Assembly: GCF_005937185.1 (NCBI RefSeq)
Contig: NZ_VCNI01000001.1
Coordinates: 366,656-430,655, forward strand
Source of the DNA: Flagellimonas algicola
GTDB lineage: Bacteria; Bacteroidota; Bacteroidia; Flavobacteriales; Flavobacteriaceae
Length of the DNA: 64,000 nt
Reading direction: 5' to 3'
Of the stretch, positions 19,301-25,733 are shown one piece after another. The notes below the pieces were generated by a model. The model had not been told where the DNA came from and ran no database searches. It was given only the letters and a program-made list of their open reading frames with translations. The position numbers and the translations under genes are program-made. Numbering within the stretch: position 1 is the first letter of the stretch; each line of letters opens with the position of its first letter.

Positions 19301-19569
19301 TAATTTCCATAATGGTCTATGCCTTTGTCCTCCATATGCGTTTGGTTCCTGGTTTGCGGGGTAGGTGGACCTTTAACTTTGCAAGTATAATTGCCTTTGC
19401 CAGTATTATGATGACCTATTTTGGAGTGAATTTTTATTTAGTAGGTCTGCATAGCTATGCCAGCGGAGAACAAGTCATAACCCCAAGTTTTATATGGTAT
19501 ACCGTGCTGAGTGTATTTATTTTGGGAGGTGTTAGCTTGTGGAGGTATAAAGTAAATTATGCCAAATAA
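16393..19569 (+). CDS. ccsA: cytochrome c biogenesis fusion protein (ResB-CcsA, CcsBA type)
   Basis: 1058 residues from the ATG at 16393 (MIDLLKKTLFSTKLMAV); an upstream in-frame TTG is rejected because the -7 box at 16361 would lie inside it. The N-terminal half is ResB/CcsB-like: four membrane segments (near residues 10-30, 50-65, 75-95 and 435-460) around a large periplasmic domain. After a second periplasmic domain, the C-terminal third is CcsA/ResC with several membrane helices and the haem-handling WWD motif (GRYWGWDPKETWALIS). The fusion exports haem and attaches it to apocytochromes c in system II. Fused ResB-ResC is the common Bacteroidetes arrangement. Confidence 0.92.
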   Translation: MIDLLKKTLFSTKLMAVLFLLFAAAMGIGTFVESWYSTETARIYIYNATWFEAIMVFFMINFIGNIFRYQLLSWKKWPVLTLHLSWILIIIGAFVTRYISYEGVMPIREGATENRFYSDKTYLTAFVDGDINGETKRRILEDDLLITEEGMRSRLPWKSDFNGQPFTISYVNFIDGAKEGLIPDENGNQYLKIVESGDGQRHEHYLESGKVASIHNVLFALNNLTDGAINILSDGESYHISSPFEGRFMRMADQFQGEVAKDTTQLLQLRSLYSMAGMQFVIPEPLVRGSYGIVEMPRKEVTKESLDALVVAISVNGETVKKTLLGGKGTSSFSDKIRVGGLDFSLSYGSKVYELPFSIKLNDFIAEKYPGTETGYASFMSKITVNDERAFDYDVFMNHVLDHKGYRFFQASFHPDEKGTVLSVNHDFWGTWITYIGYFLLYTGLMGIMFFGKTRFRDLTASLKKVSKKKKSLATLIAILCTLNAISQEHTADDGHDHTAMPTQTEIDSILQSTVVSEEHAEAFGKLVIQDEGGRMKPINTFSSELLRKLSLKDKFGDMNSDQVFLSMMLNPPAWYNAEFIAVDKKGKNDSIRNVLGIPKTQKFVKATDFFDNKGTYKLGPFLDEATTALSPNKFQQDLKDANIRLSLLDQALSGQIIKIFPLLNDENNKWISAVAYRGGQYQVSDSLYANFIKNSMPYYLGTLRTAIAKGDYSQPDKLLAAFKQNQRNHGLEVLPSEKRIETEVVYNKLDIFNRLYQYYGIIGLLLFVILICQIFKDREIWKAMSYALKGVIIILFIWHTVGLILRWYISGHAPWSDAYESMLFVAWATMGMGMLFVRKSILTLSAAAFVCAMLLFFAHQNWIDPTIGNLVPVLDSYWLMIHTSVIVGSYGPLTVGMILGVVCMILIILTTKKNKERMELNLKELTLINEIVLTVGLVMLTIGNFLGGQWANESWGRYWGWDPKETWALISIMVYAFVLHMRLVPGLRGRWTFNFASIIAFASIMMTYFGVNFYLVGLHSYASGEQVITPSFIWYTVLSVFILGGVSLWRYKVNYAK

Positions 19570-19583
19570 TTTAGGGCGCCCCA

Positions 19584-19612
19584 TTGCGCTTTCAAAAAAA
19601 ATTGCATCTTTG
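19584..19612 (+). promoter_or_regulatory. promoter of the MATE leader
   Basis: TTG (19584-19586), 18 nt, then CATCTTTG (19605-19612), one mismatch from TAnnTTTG. It predicts a transcript starting near 19617 and a leader of about 125 nt, beginning where the structured RNA begins. Confidence 0.5.
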
Positions 19613-19616
19613 TAGC

Positions 19617-19746
19617 ATCATGAAGTTATAAGAATTATGTACGCAATAGATGTCACATTGGCCTTTAGGCCGAAAATGTAACCGAAAATCTTCTTTCGGT
19701 TTAGTGACGTTTACCCTCTTTTTTTATTCATAATTCTCTTATAATG
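19617..19746 (+). ncRNA. structured 5' leader RNA of MATE gene (candidate riboswitch)
   Basis: Four helices can be drawn. P0: TTATAAG+AATTATG (19626-19639) pairs with CATAATT+CTTATAA (19729-19744) through 14 bp with a 2-nt bulge, taking in the A of the ATG. P1: ATGTCAC (19650-19656) with GTGACGT (19704-19710). P2: ATT-GGCC (19657-19663), loop TTTA, GGCC-gaa-AAT (19668-19677). P3: AACCGAAA (19680-19687), 6-nt loop, TTTCGGTT (19694-19701). P1-P3 form a compact three-way junction inside P0. Occlusion of the initiation region suggests translational control. I cannot assign it to a known RNA class. Confidence 0.6.
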
Positions 19747-21153
19747 ACTTATTCAAATAAATTATCTCTTAAAAAATTTTTCAATTATTTCTGGATTGCC
19801 GTATCCGGGAAAGAAACTGAGTTTACTTCTGGAAGTATTCGCAAGGCCATCTTCATGCTTTCCATACCCATGATTTTGGAAATGCTGATGGAATCCATTT
19901 TTGCCATTGTGGATATTGCTTACGTATCCCAGGTGAGCGTCAATGCCGTAGCTACCATTGGGTTGACAGAATCTGTAATCACGTTGGTTTATGCCTTGGC
20001 TATTGGGTTGAGCATGGCCGCAACAGCCGTGGTCGCCCGTAGGATTGGGGAAAAAGACGTTCAAGGAGCAAGGATAGCAGCGGTTCAGGCAATCGGTTTG
20101 GGCGTACTGATTTCCATTGTTTTGGGAATTGTGGGCATTTTATGGGCGGAAGAAATTCTACAATTGATGGGAGGAGAGCCTGACCTAATTGCGGAAGGCA
20201 GCGGATACACTAGGTTATTGATAGGAGGGAACATTACCATCATGTTGTTGTTCTTGATCAATGCCATTTTTAGGGGAGCAGGTGATGCGTCCATTGCCAT
20301 GTGGACCTTGGTGCTGTCCAATGGACTCAACATTATATTGGACCCCATATTCATTTTTGGAATGGGACCAATTCCGGAGTATGGCGTAATGGGAGCTGCT
20401 ATTGCTACCAATATCGGAAGAGGTTCTGCTGTTTTGTTTCAGCTGGGAATTCTTTTCTTCGGATGGGGCAAGATCAAGTTGGCCATGAAAGATTTGGTGG
20501 TCAATATCCAAGTTATGATCAACCTGATCAAAGTATCGCTCGGTGGAATTGCCCAATTTTTGATTGGGACGTCCAGCTGGGTTTTTCTGATGCGAATCAT
20601 GTCCGAATTTGGGAGCGAGGTACTTGCCGGATATACCATAGCCATCCGGGTCATCATGTTTACGCTGATGCCTGCTTGGGGTATGAGTAATGCAGCGGCC
20701 ACCTTGGTAGGCCAGAATCTGGGAGCGCAAAAACCGGATAGGGCAGAAGTTTCAGTTTGGAAAACAGGAAAATACAATGCCTATTTTATGGGCTTGGTAT
20801 CGCTGGTATATTTAATATTTGCCAAAAGCATTATTTCCCTGTTCAACGATACGCCTAGTGTGGTGGAAAGTGGTGCCCTATGTCTGCAGGTCATTGCCAT
20901 TGGGTATGTGTTCTATGCCTATGGGATGGTGGTTACCCAAGCTTTTAATGGGGCAGGAGATACCAAGACACCTACCAAAATCAATTTCTTTTCCTTTTGG
21001 ATGTTCCAACTGCCTATTGCCTATGTTACTGCCTTGGTATTGGACTGGGGTGCTACAGGAGTTTTTGTGGCCATAACAGCGGCAGAGGTATTGCTGGCCG
21101 TAATGGCGGTAATCTGGTTCAAAAAAGGAAATTGGAAGAAGGTTCAAGTATGA
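19744..21153 (+). CDS. MATE family efflux transporter
   Basis: 469 residues with about 12 membrane helices in two homologous halves. The N-terminal half has RKAIFMLSIPMILEMLMESI and AATAVVARRIGEKD, and the second half repeats the pattern with MSNAAATLVGQNLGAQKPDR. MATE proteins export cationic drugs or metabolites in exchange for Na+ or H+. The gene sits behind a structured leader whose outer helix covers its start codon. The next gene, a trans-sulfuration enzyme, starts 35 nt downstream and may be partly co-transcribed. Confidence 0.92.
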   Translation: MTYSNKLSLKKFFNYFWIAVSGKETEFTSGSIRKAIFMLSIPMILEMLMESIFAIVDIAYVSQVSVNAVATIGLTESVITLVYALAIGLSMAATAVVARRIGEKDVQGARIAAVQAIGLGVLISIVLGIVGILWAEEILQLMGGEPDLIAEGSGYTRLLIGGNITIMLLFLINAIFRGAGDASIAMWTLVLSNGLNIILDPIFIFGMGPIPEYGVMGAAIATNIGRGSAVLFQLGILFFGWGKIKLAMKDLVVNIQVMINLIKVSLGGIAQFLIGTSSWVFLMRIMSEFGSEVLAGYTIAIRVIMFTLMPAWGMSNAAATLVGQNLGAQKPDRAEVSVWKTGKYNAYFMGLVSLVYLIFAKSIISLFNDTPSVVESGALCLQVIAIGYVFYAYGMVVTQAFNGAGDTKTPTKINFFSFWMFQLPIAYVTALVLDWGATGVFVAITAAEVLLAVMAVIWFKKGNWKKVQV

Positions 21154-21188
21154 CCTGTTTCGTATCTTTAGCATAAACATTTGCTGAT

Positions 21189-22358
21189 ATGAATCCAGAA
21201 AAAAAGGGAATCAATACGATATGTACCCATGAAGGTGGCGTTGAGGATGTTTTGTTCAAAGGCGCCACCTCTCCAATTTACACAAGCACATCCTACGCCT
21301 TCGAAGATGTGGATGTAAAACGCTATCCAAGATATTTTAACACACCAAATCAGGAAGCGCTGGGGAAAAAACTGGCGGCATTGGAACATGCAGAGCAGGC
21401 CATGATTTTTGGAAGTGGTATGGCCGCAATTAGCACGGCATTGTTGACATTTTTGCAAGCGGGTGATCATGTTGTTTTTCAGCAGACTTTGTATGGGGGA
21501 ACCTATAATCTTGCGGTGACGCAATTGGAAAGGTTCGGTATTTCCTATTCCTTTACCACGGGATGGCAAGTGATGGACTTTGAACGAGAACTTAAGGACA
21601 ACACCAAACTCATCTATGTTGAGACGCCGTCAAATCCATTGTTGACGATCACAGATTTAGCCGGAGTGTCCAAGCTTGCCAAGTCCAAAGGTATAATGAC
21701 CATGATCGACAATACGTTTGCAAGTCCCATCAATCAAAACCCAATTGACTTTGGTATTGATGTGGTTTGTCATAGTGCCACCAAATACATGGGCGGGCAT
21801 TCAGATATCTGCGCCGGAGTTGTGGCCTCATCCAAAGAAAACATGGAAAGGGTATACCAAACGGCAATTTGTTTTGGAGGTAGTCTTAGCGATTATACCG
21901 TTTGGCTATTGGAACGCAGTCTGAAAACCATGGGTCTGAGGGTGAAAGAACAAAATGCCAATGCAGCTCAAATGGCTGCTTATCTCATGGAAAATCCAGA
22001 TATTTTAAATGTGCATTATCCCGGGTTGGAAAGTCATCCTGATCATTTGCTGGCAAAATCCCAGATGAACGGTTTTGGGGGAATGCTTTCCTTTGAACTG
22101 AGCGATGAGGTAGACGTTTCCCAATTCTTTAAACAATTAAAACTGATTAAACCCTCCATGAGTCTGGCCGGATTGGAGAGTACGGTCTCGGCTCCTGTGA
22201 CCACCTCCCATGCGCTAATGAGTCCGGAAGACCGACAAAAACAGGGAATTAGGGATTCTTTGGTTCGTTTTTCGTTAGGAATTGAGAATATTGAAGACCT
22301 AACAGGGGATATTGAACAAGCGATAAAGGAGGTTAAATCCATGCAGGTGCATGCATAG
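21189..22358 (+). CDS. trans-sulfuration family PLP enzyme (Cys/Met metabolism)
   Basis: 389 residues. The Cys/Met metabolism PLP-enzyme family is clear: PLP lysine K199 in CHSATKYMGGHSD, D174 in MIDNTFASP, and the phosphate-binding FGSGMAAIS. The family covers cystathionine gamma-synthase, cystathionine beta/gamma-lyase, methionine gamma-lyase and O-acetylhomoserine sulfhydrylase; sequence reading alone does not separate them. bshB1 starts 9 nt downstream, so a role in cysteine supply for bacillithiol is an attractive inference. Cytosolic. Confidence 0.9.
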   Translation: MNPEKKGINTICTHEGGVEDVLFKGATSPIYTSTSYAFEDVDVKRYPRYFNTPNQEALGKKLAALEHAEQAMIFGSGMAAISTALLTFLQAGDHVVFQQTLYGGTYNLAVTQLERFGISYSFTTGWQVMDFERELKDNTKLIYVETPSNPLLTITDLAGVSKLAKSKGIMTMIDNTFASPINQNPIDFGIDVVCHSATKYMGGHSDICAGVVASSKENMERVYQTAICFGGSLSDYTVWLLERSLKTMGLRVKEQNANAAQMAAYLMENPDILNVHYPGLESHPDHLLAKSQMNGFGGMLSFELSDEVDVSQFFKQLKLIKPSMSLAGLESTVSAPVTTSHALMSPEDRQKQGIRDSLVRFSLGIENIEDLTGDIEQAIKEVKSMQVHA

Positions 22359-22367
22359 CAAACATTC

Positions 22368-23090
22368 ATGAAATTAGATATTTTAGTTTTTGGCGCCCAT
22401 CCTGATGATGCAGAGCTTGGGGCAGGAGGAACCATTGCCAAGGAAGTGGCAAGAGGTAAAAAAGTTGGAATAATTGACCTGACCCGAGGAGAACTTGGTA
22501 CTCGGGGAACCGCTGAGATTAGGGATGAAGAGGCGGCGAAAGCAGCAGAGATTCTAGGGGTTGCAGTTAGGGAAAACATGCAATTTGCGGATGGGTTTTT
22601 TGTGAATGACAAGAACCATCAAATGGAAATCATTAAGATGGTCCGCAAATATCGTCCAGAGGTGGTGCTTTGCAATGCCGTTGATGACCGGCATATTGAT
22701 CACGCCAAGGGCAGCCAACTGGTGAGTGACGCCTGCTTTCTGAGCGGTTTGGTAAAAATAGACACCAAGATGGACGGAGATGACCAATGGCAGCAACCTT
22801 GGAGGCCAAGAGTGGTTTATCACTTTATCCAGTGGAAAAATCTGGAGCCTGATTTTGTGATGGACGTATCCGGATTTATTGAAAAAAAGACGGAGGCCAT
22901 TTTAGCCTATAGCTCCCAATTTTTTGACCCCAACAGCGATGAACCAGAAACACCAATCAGCAGTAAAAACTTTATTGATAGTGTAACGTATAGGGCACGG
23001 GATATGGGCCGCTTGGTTGGCGTGGAACACGCCGAAGGATTTAATGTGGAACGCTTTGTTGCTATAGATAATCTGGATGCCCTGCTCTAA
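22368..23090 (+). CDS. bshB1: bacillithiol biosynthesis deacetylase BshB1
   Basis: 240 residues. PIG-L/LmbE fold with the zinc motif GAHPDDAELGAGG near the N-terminus, the family-specific DLTRGELGTRGTAEIRDEEA, and the second ligand motif DDRHIDHAKG. The group matches BshB1, which deacetylates GlcNAc-malate to GlcN-malate in bacillithiol synthesis. Located 9 nt after a trans-sulfuration gene. Its TAA shares bases with the TAG of the convergent histidine kinase gene. Confidence 0.93.
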   Translation: MKLDILVFGAHPDDAELGAGGTIAKEVARGKKVGIIDLTRGELGTRGTAEIRDEEAAKAAEILGVAVRENMQFADGFFVNDKNHQMEIIKMVRKYRPEVVLCNAVDDRHIDHAKGSQLVSDACFLSGLVKIDTKMDGDDQWQQPWRPRVVYHFIQWKNLEPDFVMDVSGFIEKKTEAILAYSSQFFDPNSDEPETPISSKNFIDSVTYRARDMGRLVGVEHAEGFNVERFVAIDNLDALL

Positions 23091-25171
23091 CTAGCTCTTT
23101 GATATTTATCCTGCGCTTTGGGAACGGTGAAGAAAAAAGTGGATCCTTTTCGTAAAACGCTTTCCACCCAAATTTCCCCCTTGTTCTTTAGAATCATTTC
23201 CCTGCAAAGCGATAGTCCAAGACCGGTTCCTTTTTCATTGTTGGTCCCGTAGGTGGTGATATTGGTGGTATCTGTAAAGATTTTTTTCTGGATTTCCTTG
23301 TTCATCCCAATACCCGTATCCCTGATCATGATTTGCCAGTCATTTCTTTTTTCTTCGGCTTCAATGGTAATGAGACCATTCTCCGGTGTAAATTTGATGG
23401 CATTGCTCAGCAAGTTTCGAATTACGATATCAATATGGTTCTGATCGGCCCAACCTATGGGATTTTCAGGCAATTGGTTGATGATTTTGATGGATTTTCC
23501 GGATGCAACTTCTGAGAGCAGTTGAATGTTGCTATTTACAATTTTGTCCAAAGAAATCCTTTTAGGTTTGGTAGCTACCCCATTTAACTGGGTTTGTCCC
23601 CAGGAAAGCAAATTGTTTAAGGTAAAGGAGATATTTTCAACATCGGATTTGAACTTAGGAATGAACGACATAAATTCATTCTTTCCAATTTCACCATCTG
23701 TAAAGAGTTTTAACATACCTTGCAAGGCACCAATAGGTCCGCGTAGATCATGCCCGATGATGGAGAACAATTTGGTCTTTGTCTTGTTGATTTCATGAAG
23801 TTCAGATTCCCTCTGACTTACCACTTCAGACTTTTGCTGAAGTTCAACATTTAGTTTTTTCTGTATATGGGCGTTTCGCCTTACCATAAAGGTAACTACG
23901 CTTAGAACAATGAGAATCATTAGGGCAAAGTAGATGTAACTCCTTTGCTTGGCCAAGGCCAGTCTATTGGATTTGATCAATTGTTCCTTTTCCTGTTCAT
24001 ACTGCAATTTGGTCTTTAACATGGAAAGGCTCTGTCTGTTCTTGTCCCTAAATAAGGAATCGGAAAGTTGTTTGAAAGTTTCCAAATGCAACAAGGCCGT
24101 AAGGGTATTTTCTTTGTCCTTATACAATTTGTACAAAGTTTCGGAGCAGTCAATCTGACCCTGCAGGGATTTAATTTTTTTGGATAGAAACAATCCTTCC
24201 TTGGCATAGGCCATGGATAGGCTGTCTTTCCCTAAACCATAATATACCTTGGCCATCCCGTTCAACAACTGGATTTTTTCCCGATCATCTTCCAAGTCTT
24301 TGTGGAGTAGGCTACTTTGATCGTACCAATACAAGGCCCATTGGAACTTTTTCTGTTCCAAGTAAATACTACCTTTTACCTGATAGGCATAGGCCAACCA
24401 TTCATAAACCCCATGTTCCTCAAAGCTGGCGATACTCTTGTTGATATTGAACATGGCATGGTCAAAATTTTTAGCATCCTTGAAAAGGGAAGCCATATTG
24501 CTTTGGGTTTGTGCATGAAAGATTACATCTCCCAATTTTCGGTTAATCGCTTGCACCGTATCATAGTATACGAGGGCGTTGGTAAAATCCTTTTGATCGG
24601 CGTAAAGACTAGCAATGTTTTCATTTAAAATGGACAACATCCTGTTACTTCCAACTTGTTTGGCCACGTCAATCCCTTTTAAATAAAGGTTAAGGGCTTC
24701 TGCTACGTTGCCTTCATAATAATATTCATTGGAGAGTGCATTGATGATACTTAGTTCGCAATCCTTGTCCCCTGTGTTTTTTGATAGCTGCCATGCTTCT
24801 TGAAGGATAGGCATGGATTTTTTTCGGTTACCCTGATCCGAGTAATAACTCCCCAAATTCTCAAGCGCCCTAATTTCTCCGTGGTCAAACCCAATTGCCT
24901 TGCTATATTCCATGGCCCTATTGTTAATGGAAAAGAGGCTATCATTGTTGAAAAACCTGTAGGAATCGGCAAGGTTTATAAGCAATTTGATATGGGTGGT
25001 GTCTTTTGGATTAAACCTATTTGTATTCTCCAAACGCTTTAATCGAAATGCCAGGCTATCCCTTTCACCACTTTGGGCGTAGGATGAAAATGCGATAATG
25101 AACATAAAGAGCCATACGACTACTTTACCGGGTTGAAAAAGTTCCTGATAGCAATGCTTTTTTTGGGACAT
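23087..25171 (-). CDS. TPR-containing sensor histidine kinase
   Basis: 694 residues. Signal/anchor at 15-33, then a periplasmic array of TPR repeats (about 50-390), one membrane helix (about 405-425, SYIYFALMILIVLSVVTFMV), a short coiled coil, and a HisKA-HATPase_c kinase. The H box is SIIGHDLRGPIGALQG, N box RNLLSNAIKFTPENG, G1 RDTGIGMNKE and G2 GTGLGLSLCREM. No receiver domain and no adjacent response regulator, so the partner is encoded elsewhere. A TTCACAACA 9-mer lies 59 bp upstream of its start (minus strand), the same motif as at the 41-kb kinase promoter. Confidence 0.92.
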   Translation of the reverse strand: MSQKKHCYQELFQPGKVVVWLFMFIIAFSSYAQSGERDSLAFRLKRLENTNRFNPKDTTHIKLLINLADSYRFFNNDSLFSINNRAMEYSKAIGFDHGEIRALENLGSYYSDQGNRKKSMPILQEAWQLSKNTGDKDCELSIINALSNEYYYEGNVAEALNLYLKGIDVAKQVGSNRMLSILNENIASLYADQKDFTNALVYYDTVQAINRKLGDVIFHAQTQSNMASLFKDAKNFDHAMFNINKSIASFEEHGVYEWLAYAYQVKGSIYLEQKKFQWALYWYDQSSLLHKDLEDDREKIQLLNGMAKVYYGLGKDSLSMAYAKEGLFLSKKIKSLQGQIDCSETLYKLYKDKENTLTALLHLETFKQLSDSLFRDKNRQSLSMLKTKLQYEQEKEQLIKSNRLALAKQRSYIYFALMILIVLSVVTFMVRRNAHIQKKLNVELQQKSEVVSQRESELHEINKTKTKLFSIIGHDLRGPIGALQGMLKLFTDGEIGKNEFMSFIPKFKSDVENISFTLNNLLSWGQTQLNGVATKPKRISLDKIVNSNIQLLSEVASGKSIKIINQLPENPIGWADQNHIDIVIRNLLSNAIKFTPENGLITIEAEEKRNDWQIMIRDTGIGMNKEIQKKIFTDTTNITTYGTNNEKGTGLGLSLCREMILKNKGEIWVESVLRKGSTFFFTVPKAQDKYQRAS

Positions 25172-25499
25172 GGGGCCTAAAACTAAATGAGACTAAAAAT
25201 ACCCGCGCGAGGCCGCTTTCGAAACTAAATGTTGTGAACATGCAAAAATTGTGTGTTTTGTCTGACAAAATGCGCATTTCATCGATGTTTTGGTTGGATT
25301 AGCCCGTCCTAGTTGGTAATTCCATCGGAGATTTAGTTGAGCTGAAATTGGCTTGACGGGATGTTTGTTTGAGACAAAAAGCTGGAAAAGAATGCTGTTG
25401 AACAGAACATCAAAAACTTTTTCGATTTAATTGGTTGTGAAAGGTGAATTTCTTTTGATAGAAAAAATAAAAAGAAGTATTTTTGCCTCCGCTTTAAAT
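25172..25499. other. gene-free spacer between histidine kinase and tRNA-His
   Basis: 328 bp with no convincing coding region. It contains TGTTGTGAA at 25230-25238 (TTCACAACA toward the kinase gene), a duplicated AAACTAAATG (near 25180 and 25223), and the tRNA promoter at its right end. I see no other structure. Confidence 0.6.
25454..25485 (+). promoter_or_regulatory. promoter of tRNA-His
   Basis: TTTG (25454-25457), 20 nt, TATTTTTG (25478-25485): a full match to the Bacteroidetes TTTG...TAnnTTTG promoter, 15 bp before the tRNA. Confidence 0.65.
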
Positions 25500-25500
25500 G

Positions 25501-25574
25501 GTGGTTGTAGCTCAGCTGGTTAGAGCGCTGGATTGTGGTTCCAGAGGTCGCCGGTTCGAACCCGGTCTTCCACC
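25501..25574 (+). tRNA. tRNA-His (anticodon GTG)
   Basis: 74 nt plus a genomically encoded G at -1 (25500) opposite C73, the hallmark of tRNA-His. The D stem GCTC/GAGC, anticodon stem CTGGA/TCCAG with anticodon GTG at 25535-25537, and T stem GCCGG/CCGGT around TTCGAAC all form. The acceptor stem pairs G1-C72, T2-A71, G3-C70, G4-C69 and G7-C66, but positions 5:68 and 6:67 are T-T mismatches. No CCA is encoded. Own promoter upstream and terminator downstream. Confidence 0.93.
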
Positions 25575-25582
25575 CTAATAGC

Positions 25583-25612
25583 AAAGCCCTCCGTTAGGAT
25601 GGGCTTTTTTTT
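25583..25612 (+). terminator. terminator of tRNA-His
   Basis: Hairpin AAGCCC-TCC-GTTA-GGA-T-GGGCTT followed by a run of T. A diverged second copy lies at 25694-25718. Confidence 0.85.
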
Positions 25613-25645
25613 GTGCATTATGATCAAGGAAGAACCGGTGAGAAG

Positions 25646-25668
25646 CTTGTCCTGAGGGTGCCGAAGGG
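25646..25668. repeat. short extragenic repeat-like element
   Basis: Sequence CTTGTCCTGAGGGTGCCGAA followed by GGG resembles dispersed extragenic repeats (core GAG-GTG-CGAA) and the element at 2338-2366. It abuts the second copy of the tRNA-His 3' end. Confidence 0.35.
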
Positions 25669-25685
25669 AACCCGGTCTTCCACCC
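25668..25685 (+). repeat. second copy of the tRNA-His 3' end (18-bp direct repeat)
   Basis: GAACCCGGTCTTCCACCC is identical to 25558-25575, the T-loop/acceptor end of tRNA-His, 110 bp downstream, and is again followed by a similar terminator hairpin. It could be a degenerate tandem tRNA copy or an att-type scar. No integrase gene is present in the window. Confidence 0.75.
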
Positions 25686-25693
25686 AAAGATAA

Positions 25694-25718
25694 GCCTCTC
25701 CGTTAGGAGGGGCATTTT
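25694..25718. terminator. intrinsic terminator downstream of the repeated tRNA end
   Basis: 8-bp hairpin GCCTCTCC-GTTA-GGAGGGGC followed by ATTTTTA. It shares the loop and part of the stem with the tRNA-His terminator. On the minus strand it can also serve the M28 peptidase gene ending at 25734. Confidence 0.75.
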
Positions 25719-25733
25719 TATACAACGAAGCTC

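Noticed and set aside
20215..20730. 171-codon minus-strand frame opposite the MATE gene
   Set aside because: Antisense shadow; His/Gln/Asn-rich composition typical of reversed membrane-protein codons.
25333..25584. 83-codon minus-strand frame containing GFEPATSGTTIQRSNQLSY
   Set aside because: This is the antisense of tRNA-His, a well-known spurious protein pattern.
25668..25685. Evidence for an integrated element between the tRNA-His repeats
   Set aside because: Only about 90 bp separate the repeats and there is no integrase; recorded as a scar or decayed duplicate only.
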